The notes beneath the pieces were generated by a model. The model was not told the DNA's origin. It ran no database searches and saw only the letters and a program-made list of their open reading frames with translations. A DNA stretch of 6,926 nucleotides from assembly GCA_913774725.1 (NCBI GenBank), contig CAJYIG010000240.1, positions 1 through 6,926 on the forward strand, written 5' to 3'. Positions within the stretch are counted from its first letter, which is position 1, and each line of letters opens with the position of its first letter. The stretch comes from an uncultured Curtobacterium sp. Lineage in GTDB: Bacteria; Actinomycetota; Actinomycetes; Actinomycetales; Microbacteriaceae. Shown one piece after another: positions 1-5,937 of the stretch. Both the position numbers and the translations under genes were made by a program.

Positions 1-57
1 TCTCGCGCGGTCGAGGGCGTCTCGCGGTACACGGACGCGGGCCGTGACCAGGCGGAC

Positions 58-91
58 GGGAGGCGCGTGGCGGGTCCGCCACGCGCCTTCC
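58..91. terminator. Strong hairpin upstream of the ATPase gene, probable terminator of the preceding unit
   Basis: Positions 61-73 and 76-88 form a perfect 13-bp stem around a 2-nt centre. A G-T wobble (60/89) and two G-C pairs (59/90, 58/91) extend it to 16 bp. There is no long T-tract after it, as is common in high-GC Actinobacteria. It lies just before the -10 element of the next unit, so it probably insulates the ATPase operon from upstream transcription. The gene being terminated is outside the window. A role as a repressor operator cannot be excluded. Confidence 0.55.
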
Positions 92-115
92 CTCGCGCAT
101 GTCGGTGCGCGGGCG

Positions 116-121
116 TAGCGT
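116..121 (+). promoter_or_regulatory. -10 element (TAGCGT) of a probable leaderless promoter
   Basis: TAGCGT fits the actinobacterial -10 consensus TANNNT. It is followed by exactly 7 nt and then GTG at 129, so transcription would start at or next to the start codon. No convincing -35 hexamer is seen 16-18 bp upstream. There is also no Shine-Dalgarno sequence before 129, which supports a leaderless reading. Two minus-strand genes in this window show the same geometry. Confidence 0.5.
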
Positions 122-128
122 GCGGACC

Positions 129-1514
129 GTGACCCGACCTGACATCCACACGGTCGGCGAGCTCCGCGCTGCTGGACACGTCCAGAAGTCGGTCCGCGCC
201 GAGATCCGCGACAACCTCCTCCAGGCCCTGCGCGACGGCCGGGACCCCTGGCCCGGCCTGCACGGGTTCGAGACCACCGTCATCCCGCAGCTCGAACGCG
301 CGCTCATCGCCGGGCACGACGTCGTGCTGCTCGGTGAACGCGGGCAGGGCAAGACCCGCCTTCTCCGCACGCTGCAGGGACTGCTCGACGAGTGGACCCC
401 GGTGATCACCGGGTCCGAGCTCGGCGAGCACCCCTTCGAACCGATCACGACGGCGAGCATCCGTCGCGCCGCTGACCTCGGTGACGCCCTGCCGATCGCA
501 TGGGTGCACCGCGACGAGCGCTACGTCGAGAAGCTCGCGACACCGGACACCAGCGTCGCCGACCTGATCGGCGACGTCGACCCGATGAAGGTCGCGGAAG
601 GACGCAGCCTCGGCGACCCCGAGACCATCCACTTCGGCCTGATCCCCCGCGGTCACCGCGGCATCGTCGCGATCAACGAACTCCCCGACCTGGCGGAGCG
701 CATCCAGGTCGCGATGCTCAACGTGATGGAGGAACGCGACGTGCAGATCCGCGGCTACGTGCTGCGCCTGCCGCTCGACGTGCTCGTCGTCGCGAGCGCC
801 AACCCCGAGGACTACACGAACCGCGGCCGGATCATCACCCCGCTGAAGGACCGCTTCGGCGCCGAGATCCGCACGCACTACCCGATCGAGCTCGCGGACG
901 AGGTCGCGGTCATCCGGCAAGAGGCGCAGTTGACCGCCGAGGTGCCGGACGCCCTGGTCGAGATCCTCGCGCGCTTCACCCGTGCCCTGCGGCAGTCGAG
1001 CGCCGTCGACCAGCGCAGCGGCGTCAGCGCACGCTTCGCGATCGCCGGGGCCGAGACGATCTCCGCCGCGGCCGTGCACCGTGCGGCGCGGCAGGGCGAG
1101 GAGCACCCGGTCGCCCGGCCGATCGACCTCGAGACCGCGGTCGACGTGCTCGGCGGCAAGATCGAGTTCGAGAACGGGGAAGAGGACCGTGCCGACGAGG
1201 TCCTGGAGCACCTGCTCCGCACCGCGACGGCCGAGACCGTCCGCTCGCGCTTCCGCGGGATCGACTTCGGCGTGCTCGTCGAGGCGCTCGACGGCGGCAC
1301 GATGGTGACCACCGGTGAGCAGGTCAGCGCCCGGGCGTTCCTCGAGGGGCTGCCCTCGATCGGCGAGTCGGACGTGTACGACCAGGTCTGCGAGCGGCTC
1401 GGTGCGACCGACGACGGCGAGCGTGCGGGCGCGATCGAGCTCGCGCTCGAGGGGCTCTTCCTCGCCCGACGCATCAGCAAGGAGTCGGGGGGCGGCGAGG
1501 CCGTCTATGGCTAG
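129..1514 (+). CDS. AAA+ ATPase, magnesium-chelatase subunit I (ChlI)/MoxR-like
   Basis: A cytoplasmic AAA+ ATPase of 461 aa that probably hydrolyses ATP to remodel a client protein together with the VWA protein encoded next. Walker A is GERGQGKT at residues 69-76. The Walker B segment is AINELPDL around residues 181-188, with Asn183-Glu184 where most AAA+ proteins have Asp-Glu. Sensor 1 lies in VVASANPED and a probable arginine finger in LKDRFGAEIRTHYP. The family is often annotated as magnesium chelatase or sigma-54-interacting, but no chlorophyll or sigma-54 function is implied. From recall, the mycobacterial Rv0958/Rv0959 pair is the closest match. The start is GTG 129, because a -10 hexamer lies 7 nt upstream; an in-frame ATG at 99 would add ten Arg/Val-rich residues and lacks a ribosome site. 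The end overlaps the VWA gene by 8 nt, implying translational coupling. The client is unknown. Confidence 0.85.
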   Translation: MTRPDIHTVGELRAAGHVQKSVRAEIRDNLLQALRDGRDPWPGLHGFETTVIPQLERALIAGHDVVLLGERGQGKTRLLRTLQGLLDEWTPVITGSELGEHPFEPITTASIRRAADLGDALPIAWVHRDERYVEKLATPDTSVADLIGDVDPMKVAEGRSLGDPETIHFGLIPRGHRGIVAINELPDLAERIQVAMLNVMEERDVQIRGYVLRLPLDVLVVASANPEDYTNRGRIITPLKDRFGAEIRTHYPIELADEVAVIRQEAQLTAEVPDALVEILARFTRALRQSSAVDQRSGVSARFAIAGAETISAAAVHRAARQGEEHPVARPIDLETAVDVLGGKIEFENGEEDRADEVLEHLLRTATAETVRSRFRGIDFGVLVEALDGGTMVTTGEQVSARAFLEGLPSIGESDVYDQVCERLGATDDGERAGAIELALEGLFLARRISKESGGGEAVYG

Positions 1515-3525
1515 TCGGCAGAACCGCCGCCTGACCCGTGACGCCCGCTACGGCAGGTACGAGGGCGGACCGGACCCGCTCGCTCCCCCGGTCGACCTGT
1601 CCGAGGCGCTCGACGCCATCGGCGAGGACGTCATGGGCGGCACCTCACCCGAGCGCGCGCTCCGCGAGTTCCTGCGGCGCGGCGGTCAGACCCAGCGCGG
1701 ACTCGACGACCTGATGCGCCGGGTCGCCGAACGTCGGCGGGAGCTCACCAGCCGGAACAACCTCGACGGCACCCTGCGGCAGGTCAAGGAGCTGCTCGAC
1801 GAGGCCCTGCTCGCCGAACGCGGTGAGCTCGCCCGGAACGTCGACCTCGACGACGGCGACCGCGCACTGGCCGAGATGCAGCTCGACAGCCTCCCGCCGT
1901 CACCCGCGAGCGCCGTGCAGGAGCTTGCCGGCTACGACTGGAAGAGCCCGACGGCTCGGCAGAAGTACGACGAGATCAAGGACCTGCTCGGGCGCGAGGT
2001 CCTCGACCAGCGCTTCGCCGGGATGAAGCAGGCGCTCGAGAACGCCTCCGACGAGGACCGCGCGGCCGTCTCGGCGATGATGCGCGACCTCAACCAGCTG
2101 CTCGAGGACCACCGACGCGGCACCGACACGCAGGAGCAGTTCGACGCCTTCATGGCGCAGCACGGGCAGCACTTCCCGTCAGAGCCGAAGAACGTCGAGG
2201 AGCTGCTCGACGACCTCGCCGCCCGGGCCGCGGCCGCCCAGCGGATGCGGAACTCGATGACGCAGGAACAGCGTGACGAGCTCGACGCCCTGGCGCAGCA
2301 GGCGTTCGGCTCGCCGGACCTGATGGGCCAGCTCGGGCAGCTCGACGACAACCTGCGCGCGCTCCGTCCCGGCGAGGACTGGGGCGGTTCGGAGCGCATG
2401 GACGGCGAGCAGGGCCTCGGGCTCGGCGACGGCACCGGGGTGTTCCAGGACATCGCCGACCTCGACGCCCTGGCCGAGCAGCTCGCGCAGTCCGGGCCGG
2501 GGTCCGACCTGGCCGACCTCGACCTCGACGCCCTGCAGCGCCAGCTCGGGGACGAGGCAACGGTCGACGCCCGCACCCTGCAGCGGTTGGAACAGGCCCT
2601 CCGCAACTCGGGCGCGGTCAAGCGCGGCTCGGACGGTCAGCTGCGTCTGACCCCGAAGGCGATGCGGCAGCTCGGCAAGAGCCTGCTCAAGGACGTCGCC
2701 GAGCGGATGTCCGGGCGGCAGGGTGCCCGTGACCTCCGCCGATCGGGTGCCTCCGGCGAGCCCTCCGGTGCCACCCGTCCGTGGGCTTTCGGCGACACCG
2801 AACCGTGGGACCTCCCCCGGTCGATCACGAACGCCCTCGTGCGCACCGCCGCGGACGGCAGGACCGGGCCCGGCGTGCGCCTGACGATCGACGACGTCGA
2901 GGTGCAGGAGACCGAGGCGCGGACGCAGGCCTGTGTGGCACTGCTCGTCGACACCTCGTTCTCGATGGCGATGGAGGACCGCTGGGTCCCGATGAAGCGC
3001 ACCGCCCTCGCGCTCCACACGCTGGTCAGCACCCGGTTCCGCGGGGACGACCTGCAGCTCATCGCCTTCGGGCGCGAGGCCGAGGTGATGGACGTCGACC
3101 AGCTCGTCGGCCTCGACGCGCAGTGGGACAAGGGGACGAACCTGCACCACGCGCTGCTGTTGGCGAACCGGCACTTCCGGAAGCACCCGACGGCCCAGCC
3201 CGTGCTGCTCGTCGTGACGGACGGCGAGCCGACCTCGCACCTCGAGCCGAACGGGCAGGTGTGGTTCGGCTACCCGCCCGACCCGGTGACGATCGCACTG
3301 ACGGTGCGCGAACTGGAGAACGCCGGTCGGCTCGGCGCACAGACGACGTTCTTCCGGCTCGGCGACGACCCCGGGCTGGCGCGGTTCATCGACGCGATGG
3401 CCCGGCGGGTGGACGGCTCCGTCGTGGCGCCGGAGAACGACGACCTCGGGGTCGCCGTGGTCGGCTCGTACCTCGGGGCGCGTCGCGGCGGCGCGTCCTT
3501 GTTCGGCGACGACTGGTCGGGGTAG
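1507..3525 (+). CDS. VWA-domain protein, partner of the ChlI-like ATPase
   Basis: A 672-aa protein with a C-terminal von Willebrand A domain (about residues 472-660). The MIDAS metal site is complete: Asp482-x-Ser484-x-Ser486 in DTSFSM, Thr544 in DKGTN and Asp572 in VTDGEPT. The long N-terminal part (1 to about 465) is charged, Asp/Glu/Gln-rich and probably mostly helical. It holds a repeated acidic leucine pattern (DLDALAEQL near 318, DLDALQRQL near 338). No signal peptide or membrane segment is visible, so it should be cytosolic. In ChlI-ChlD and MoxR-VWA systems such proteins link the ATPase to its client, and that role is inferred here. ATG 1507 overlaps the ATPase stop, with a modest ribosome site (GCGAGG, 1495-1500). 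The same frame is open further upstream to 1315, but only inside the ATPase gene. A terminator follows 11 nt after the stop. Confidence 0.86.
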   Translation: MASRQNRRLTRDARYGRYEGGPDPLAPPVDLSEALDAIGEDVMGGTSPERALREFLRRGGQTQRGLDDLMRRVAERRRELTSRNNLDGTLRQVKELLDEALLAERGELARNVDLDDGDRALAEMQLDSLPPSPASAVQELAGYDWKSPTARQKYDEIKDLLGREVLDQRFAGMKQALENASDEDRAAVSAMMRDLNQLLEDHRRGTDTQEQFDAFMAQHGQHFPSEPKNVEELLDDLAARAAAAQRMRNSMTQEQRDELDALAQQAFGSPDLMGQLGQLDDNLRALRPGEDWGGSERMDGEQGLGLGDGTGVFQDIADLDALAEQLAQSGPGSDLADLDLDALQRQLGDEATVDARTLQRLEQALRNSGAVKRGSDGQLRLTPKAMRQLGKSLLKDVAERMSGRQGARDLRRSGASGEPSGATRPWAFGDTEPWDLPRSITNALVRTAADGRTGPGVRLTIDDVEVQETEARTQACVALLVDTSFSMAMEDRWVPMKRTALALHTLVSTRFRGDDLQLIAFGREAEVMDVDQLVGLDAQWDKGTNLHHALLLANRHFRKHPTAQPVLLVVTDGEPTSHLEPNGQVWFGYPPDPVTIALTVRELENAGRLGAQTTFFRLGDDPGLARFIDAMARRVDGSVVAPENDDLGVAVVGSYLGARRGGASLFGDDWSG

Positions 3526-3536
3526 ACGCGACCGGC

Positions 3537-3586
3537 TGACGGACGGGTGGCGCGGTGTCGGCCGGCCCCGCGCCTCCCGTCCGTCA
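3537..3586. terminator. Long bidirectional hairpin between convergent units
   Basis: An 11-bp perfect outer stem (TGACGGACGGG at 3537-3547 with its complement at 3576-3586) is followed by a T-T mismatch (3548/3575) and a 7-bp inner stem (3549-3555 with 3568-3574). The 12-nt loop contains the self-complementary GGCCGGCC. It begins 11 nt after the VWA stop and lies 100 nt beyond the end of the opposing kinase-like gene, so it can serve both. There is no T-tract on either side. Confidence 0.7.
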
Positions 3587-3621
3587 CGCCCTGCGCCCGT
3601 CCGCAAGACGCAACCTCAGCG

Positions 3622-3638
3622 ACAGCGCGCAGCGCTGT
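3622..3638 (-). terminator. Small hairpin downstream of the kinase-like gene
   Basis: ACAGCGC and GCGCTGT form a 7-bp stem with a 3-nt loop, about 48 nt past the stop of the minus-strand kinase-like gene. A further inverted pair flanks it (CGCAAC 3609-3614 with GTTGCG 3642-3647). It could be a first terminator, or a 3' stabilising structure ahead of the larger hairpin at 3537-3586. It has no T-tract, so the assignment is tentative. Confidence 0.35.
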
Positions 3639-3685
3639 ACCGTTGCGCGCAGTCGGCACGGTTGCGTTCCGCGGAAGGAGATCCG

Positions 3686-4462
3686 TCAGAAGAGGGGCCA
3701 GGGGACGGCGGGGCCGTGGCCGGGCGGCGGCGGGAACACGCCGACCGCCCGCAGGGCGGCACAGCGGGCACGCAGGTTGTCGACCTCATTGCGGGTCAGG
3801 TGCTCGGCGAGCGCGACGCCGAGGTCGCCGCGGAGTGCCTCGGACACGCGGTCGAGTCCCTCGAGCTCGTCGGGGTCCAGCGGCTCCCCGATCCAGCCCC
3901 ACAGGACCGTGCGGAGCTTGTGGTCGACGTGGAAGGTCAGCCCGTGGTCGACGCCGTACCGGTGGCCGTCCGGCATGGCGAGCACGTGCCCGCCCTTGCG
4001 GTCGGCGTTGTTCACCACGACGTCGAACACGGCCATCCGACGGAGCGCAGCGGTGTCCTCGTGCACGAGCGTGACCGGTCGGTCGTGCTCGTCGATCGCC
4101 TCGAGCACGGGCAGCCACGGGGCGTCCTCGGCGTCGGCCTCGTCGGTCGGCACCAGGTCGACGGCGTCCTGCTCCGGGTCGACGTCCTGCCAGCGCTGGA
4201 CCATGCCGGGGCCGAACGGACCGTCACCGAGCCAGGTGGGCGGCACGATCGACCAGCCGAAGGCCTCGGAGACCAGGTGGGCGGCGACCTCACGGCCGGC
4301 GAGGGTGCCGTCGGGGAAGTCCCAGAGCGGACGCTCCCCCTCGACGGGCTTGTACACGACGGACTCGCCGTCGAGGTCGGCGAGGAAGGTGGCGTTCGAC
4401 GCCTCGCGGATGCGCGCCCGGATCGTCAGTGGGCCGTCGTACCGAGGAGCGGCGGAACTCAT
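3686..4462 (-). CDS. SCO1664-family PI3/4-kinase-like protein
   Basis: A 258-aa soluble protein of an actinobacterial family with an atypical kinase fold related to PI3/PI4 kinases and HipA. Visible motifs are a glycine-poor N-lobe with the probable ATP-binding Lys38 in VVYKPVEGERP; Glu58 in a conserved helix; the catalytic-loop equivalent FDVVVNNADRKGGH (Asp147, Asn152, Asp154, Lys156, His159); and VDHGLTFH (Asp172) in the place of the metal-binding DFG. All look intact, so it is probably an active phosphotransferase. Its substrate, protein or small molecule, is unknown. ATG 4462 lies 10 nt after the stop of the DUF3090 gene with no clear ribosome site, so translation is probably coupled. 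The frame is open upstream to 4540, but that part lies in the DUF3090 gene. In other Actinobacteria this gene sits beside DUF3090 and MSMEG_4193-family phosphatase genes, as here. Confidence 0.8.
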   Translation of the reverse strand: MSSAAPRYDGPLTIRARIREASNATFLADLDGESVVYKPVEGERPLWDFPDGTLAGREVAAHLVSEAFGWSIVPPTWLGDGPFGPGMVQRWQDVDPEQDAVDLVPTDEADAEDAPWLPVLEAIDEHDRPVTLVHEDTAALRRMAVFDVVVNNADRKGGHVLAMPDGHRYGVDHGLTFHVDHKLRTVLWGWIGEPLDPDELEGLDRVSEALRGDLGVALAEHLTRNEVDNLRARCAALRAVGVFPPPPGHGPAVPWPLF

Positions 4463-4472
4463 GCGGCGGGGC

Positions 4473-5000
4473 TCATGCGTCGCCGGGCCGTCGACCTGCT
4501 GCGACGACCTCGCGCGTGCGCTCGACGAAGGCCCGGGCACTGCCGACGGGGATCTTCACCTGGAAGACCTCGGCCGGCTCGGGCATCTCGACGACGGCCT
4601 CGACCTCGTCACCGTCCTCGTTCGTCTCGGTGACGATCTCGAGCTCGTCCTCGATCGGGTACGCCTCGATGACCACCTGCGCGGTCGCCGGGTCGAACCC
4701 CAGGCTCAGCGCGCCCGCGCGGAACTCGGGCTCCACCGGCTGGTCGAGCGGTGCGGCGTCGCGGAGCTCGGACGGTGCTTCCGGGGGGACGCTGAAACGG
4801 TTGTCCTCGACGGTGGCGACCTCGTCGAGGAGCTCGGCGACCTTGTCCGCGAGCACCGCCGACTGCTCCTTCTCGAGCGCGACGCTGGTCACCCGCTTGC
4901 CGTCGCGTGCCTGCAGGTAGAAGGCACGCTCGCCCGGGCGGCCGACCGTCCCGACGACGAGACGTTCCGGCCAGTCGAAGCCGTGCACGATGGTGGGCAT
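4473..5000 (-). CDS. DUF3090 family protein (TIGR03847-like), lacking the Cys-rich tail
   Basis: A 175-aa protein of unknown function, recognised by its N-terminus (VHGFDWPERLVVGTVG, then RAFYLQARDG and EKEQ) and by the segment EFRAGALSLGFDP. It has no signal peptide or membrane segment. A strongly acidic stretch (about 115-140, EDELEIVTETNEDGDEVE) separates the conserved core from the C-terminal helix. Many family members end in a CxxC-type, zinc-ribbon-like tail after AAGRPP; this protein stops at AAGRRPGDA and contains no cysteine. No cysteine codons follow in frame either, since the next stretch is the start of the kinase-like gene. ATG 5000 is preceded by TACAAT 6 nt upstream, consistent with a leaderless message. 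The gene is 33 nt downstream of the phosphatase and 10 nt upstream of the kinase-like gene. Confidence 0.82.
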   Translation of the reverse strand: MPTIVHGFDWPERLVVGTVGRPGERAFYLQARDGKRVTSVALEKEQSAVLADKVAELLDEVATVEDNRFSVPPEAPSELRDAAPLDQPVEPEFRAGALSLGFDPATAQVVIEAYPIEDELEIVTETNEDGDEVEAVVEMPEPAEVFQVKIPVGSARAFVERTREVVAAGRRPGDA

Positions 5001-5006
5001 GACCCG

Positions 5007-5012
5007 ATTGTA
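5007..5012 (-). promoter_or_regulatory. -10 element (TACAAT) of a probable leaderless promoter for DUF3090 and the kinase-like gene
   Basis: On the minus strand TACAAT, close to the ideal TATAAT, is followed by CGGGTC and then the ATG at 5000. Transcription would begin at the start codon. No good TTGACA-like -35 is found 16-19 bp upstream. It lies in the 33-nt gap after the phosphatase stop, so the downstream gene pair may be transcribed both from here and by read-through from the phosphatase. Confidence 0.55.
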
Positions 5013-5033
5013 GGAGCGTCCGGCTCCGTCCGC

Positions 5034-5846
5034 TCAGGGTCGCGCGGTCCCCGGCTGGCTGTGACCCACACCGCCAGCAGGACCGGGCTCGCCGTGGCCG
5101 GCGCCGCCAGCAGGACCGGGCTCGCCGTCGCCGGACGCTCCGGCAGCCGGTCGGGGATCACCGTGTCCCGCGCCGCCGCCGACCGCCGCGTCCCCGGTCG
5201 GGGCCGGCGCCGCCGCGAGCCAGGACAGGTCGCCCGAGTCGGTGTTCGTCGCGACGACCTCGGGCCGGTGCTCGCCGTAGCGGACGACGGAGACCGATGC
5301 GGGACCGACCGCGATCCGCTGGAACAGGTCGAGGTGCATGCCGAGCGCGTCGGCGAGGACGGACTTCACGATGTCGCCGTGGCTCACCGCGACCCACACC
5401 GCGGTCGGGCCGTGCTCGGCCTCGACCTCGGCGTCGATGCGGCGGATCGCGGCGACGGCCCGGGACTGCATAATCTGCATGGACTCGCCGCCGGGGAACA
5501 CCACGGCACTCGGGTTCGCCTGGACCGTGCGCCACAGCGGCTCCTGCGCCAGGTCCGCGAGCTTCCGACCCTGCCAGTCGCCGTAGTCGGCCTCGGTGAT
5601 CGCCCGCTCGACGCGCACGTCGGGGCTCCCCTGCTGGCGGGCGAGCAGCGCGCGGGCGGTCTGGCGGCAGCGTTCGAGCGGGCTCGTCACGAGCGCGGCG
5701 AGCGGGATCGGCGCGATGCGTTCGGCGGCACGGTCGGCCTGCTCGCGCCCGACCCGGTCGAGAGCGACCCCGGCGGTGCGACCCGCCAGGACGCCGGTCG
5801 CGTTCGCGGTGGTGCGTCCGTGCCGGACGAGGAGGACGGTCGCCAT
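5034..5846 (-). CDS. Histidine phosphatase superfamily protein, MSMEG_4193 family, with repeat tail
   Basis: A 270-aa branch-1 histidine phosphatase (phosphoglycerate-mutase-like), probably cytosolic. The catalytic set is complete: LVRHGRT with Arg8, nucleophile His9 and Arg11; Arg59 in TSPLERCRQT; the acid Glu85 in ITEADYGDW; and His156 in VAVSHGDIVKS. The segment FPGGES (117-122) is typical of the family. These enzymes remove phosphate through a phosphohistidine intermediate; the substrate of this group is not settled. The ATG at 5846 gives the usual MATVLLVRHG start and sits 7 nt after TAGGAT. Start codons further out (5864, 5951) add poorly conserved residues and run through the promoter. 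The core ends near VGGGAG (about 227) and is followed by about 43 residues of Gly/Pro/Ala-rich 11-residue repeats of the type GAGHGEPGPAG, which are not part of the fold. Confidence 0.85.
   Translation of the reverse strand: MATVLLVRHGRTTANATGVLAGRTAGVALDRVGREQADRAAERIAPIPLAALVTSPLERCRQTARALLARQQGSPDVRVERAITEADYGDWQGRKLADLAQEPLWRTVQANPSAVVFPGGESMQIMQSRAVAAIRRIDAEVEAEHGPTAVWVAVSHGDIVKSVLADALGMHLDLFQRIAVGPASVSVVRYGEHRPEVVATNTDSGDLSWLAAAPAPTGDAAVGGGAGHGDPRPAAGASGDGEPGPAGGAGHGEPGPAGGVGHSQPGTARP
5071..5136. repeat. 33-bp tandem duplication inside the phosphatase C-terminal tail
   Basis: Copies at 5071-5103 and 5104-5136 match at 30 of 33 positions, with the first 25 bp identical. The period is exactly 11 codons, so the reading frame is kept. 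On the protein level two more diverged units can be seen, one before and one after (GAGHGDPRPAA and GVGHSQPGTAR). Near-identity at synonymous sites suggests that one duplication was recent. Confidence 0.8.
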
Positions 5847-5853
5847 GCGGTCG

Positions 5854-5859
5854 ATCCTA
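5854..5859 (-). promoter_or_regulatory. -10 element (TAGGAT) of a probable leaderless promoter for the phosphatase
   Basis: On the minus strand TAGGAT is followed by 7 nt (CGACCGC) and the ATG at 5846, so the transcript would start at the start codon. A weak -35-like TGGACC lies at 5880-5875 with a 15-bp spacer. No Shine-Dalgarno sequence is visible. The element lies in the 91-nt divergent gap shared with the BLUF gene. Confidence 0.5.
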
Positions 5860-5937
5860 GGCATCCCGCCCGTGGGTCCACGGAGCGGCTGGCGGACAGT
5901 GGTCGGCCCCGCGCCGGTGATGCACGAAGATGGAGCG

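Noticed and set aside
99..128. ATG at 99 as the start of the ATPase gene
   Set aside because: It adds ten Arg/Val-rich residues, has no ribosome site, and the -10 element at 116-121 would lie inside the coding sequence. GTG 129 fits the promoter better, though ATG 99 cannot be fully excluded.
1..132. Fragment of an upstream gene at the left edge
   Set aside because: One plus frame stops at 47 and another at 132, but neither shows a recognisable motif, and the latter would include the hairpin. The first could be a real C-terminal tail, but about 14 residues are too few to support it.
2179..3606. Long minus-strand frame (475 codons) opposite the VWA gene
   Set aside because: It is antisense to a gene with an intact MIDAS motif, is low in complexity (Arg/His/Val/Glu-rich) and crosses the terminator hairpin.
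4463..4540. N-terminal extension of the kinase-like protein to position 4540
   Set aside because: It would overlap the end of the DUF3090 gene by 68 nt and has no ribosome site; the ATG at 4462 directly follows the DUF3090 stop.
5920..5937. ATG 5920 start for the BLUF gene, and GAAGAT (5926-5931) as its -10
   Set aside because: The BLUF fold begins at VLVSIVYMSR, so the six extra residues are not needed. GAAGAT keeps only A and T of the TANNNT consensus and is too weak to list as a promoter.
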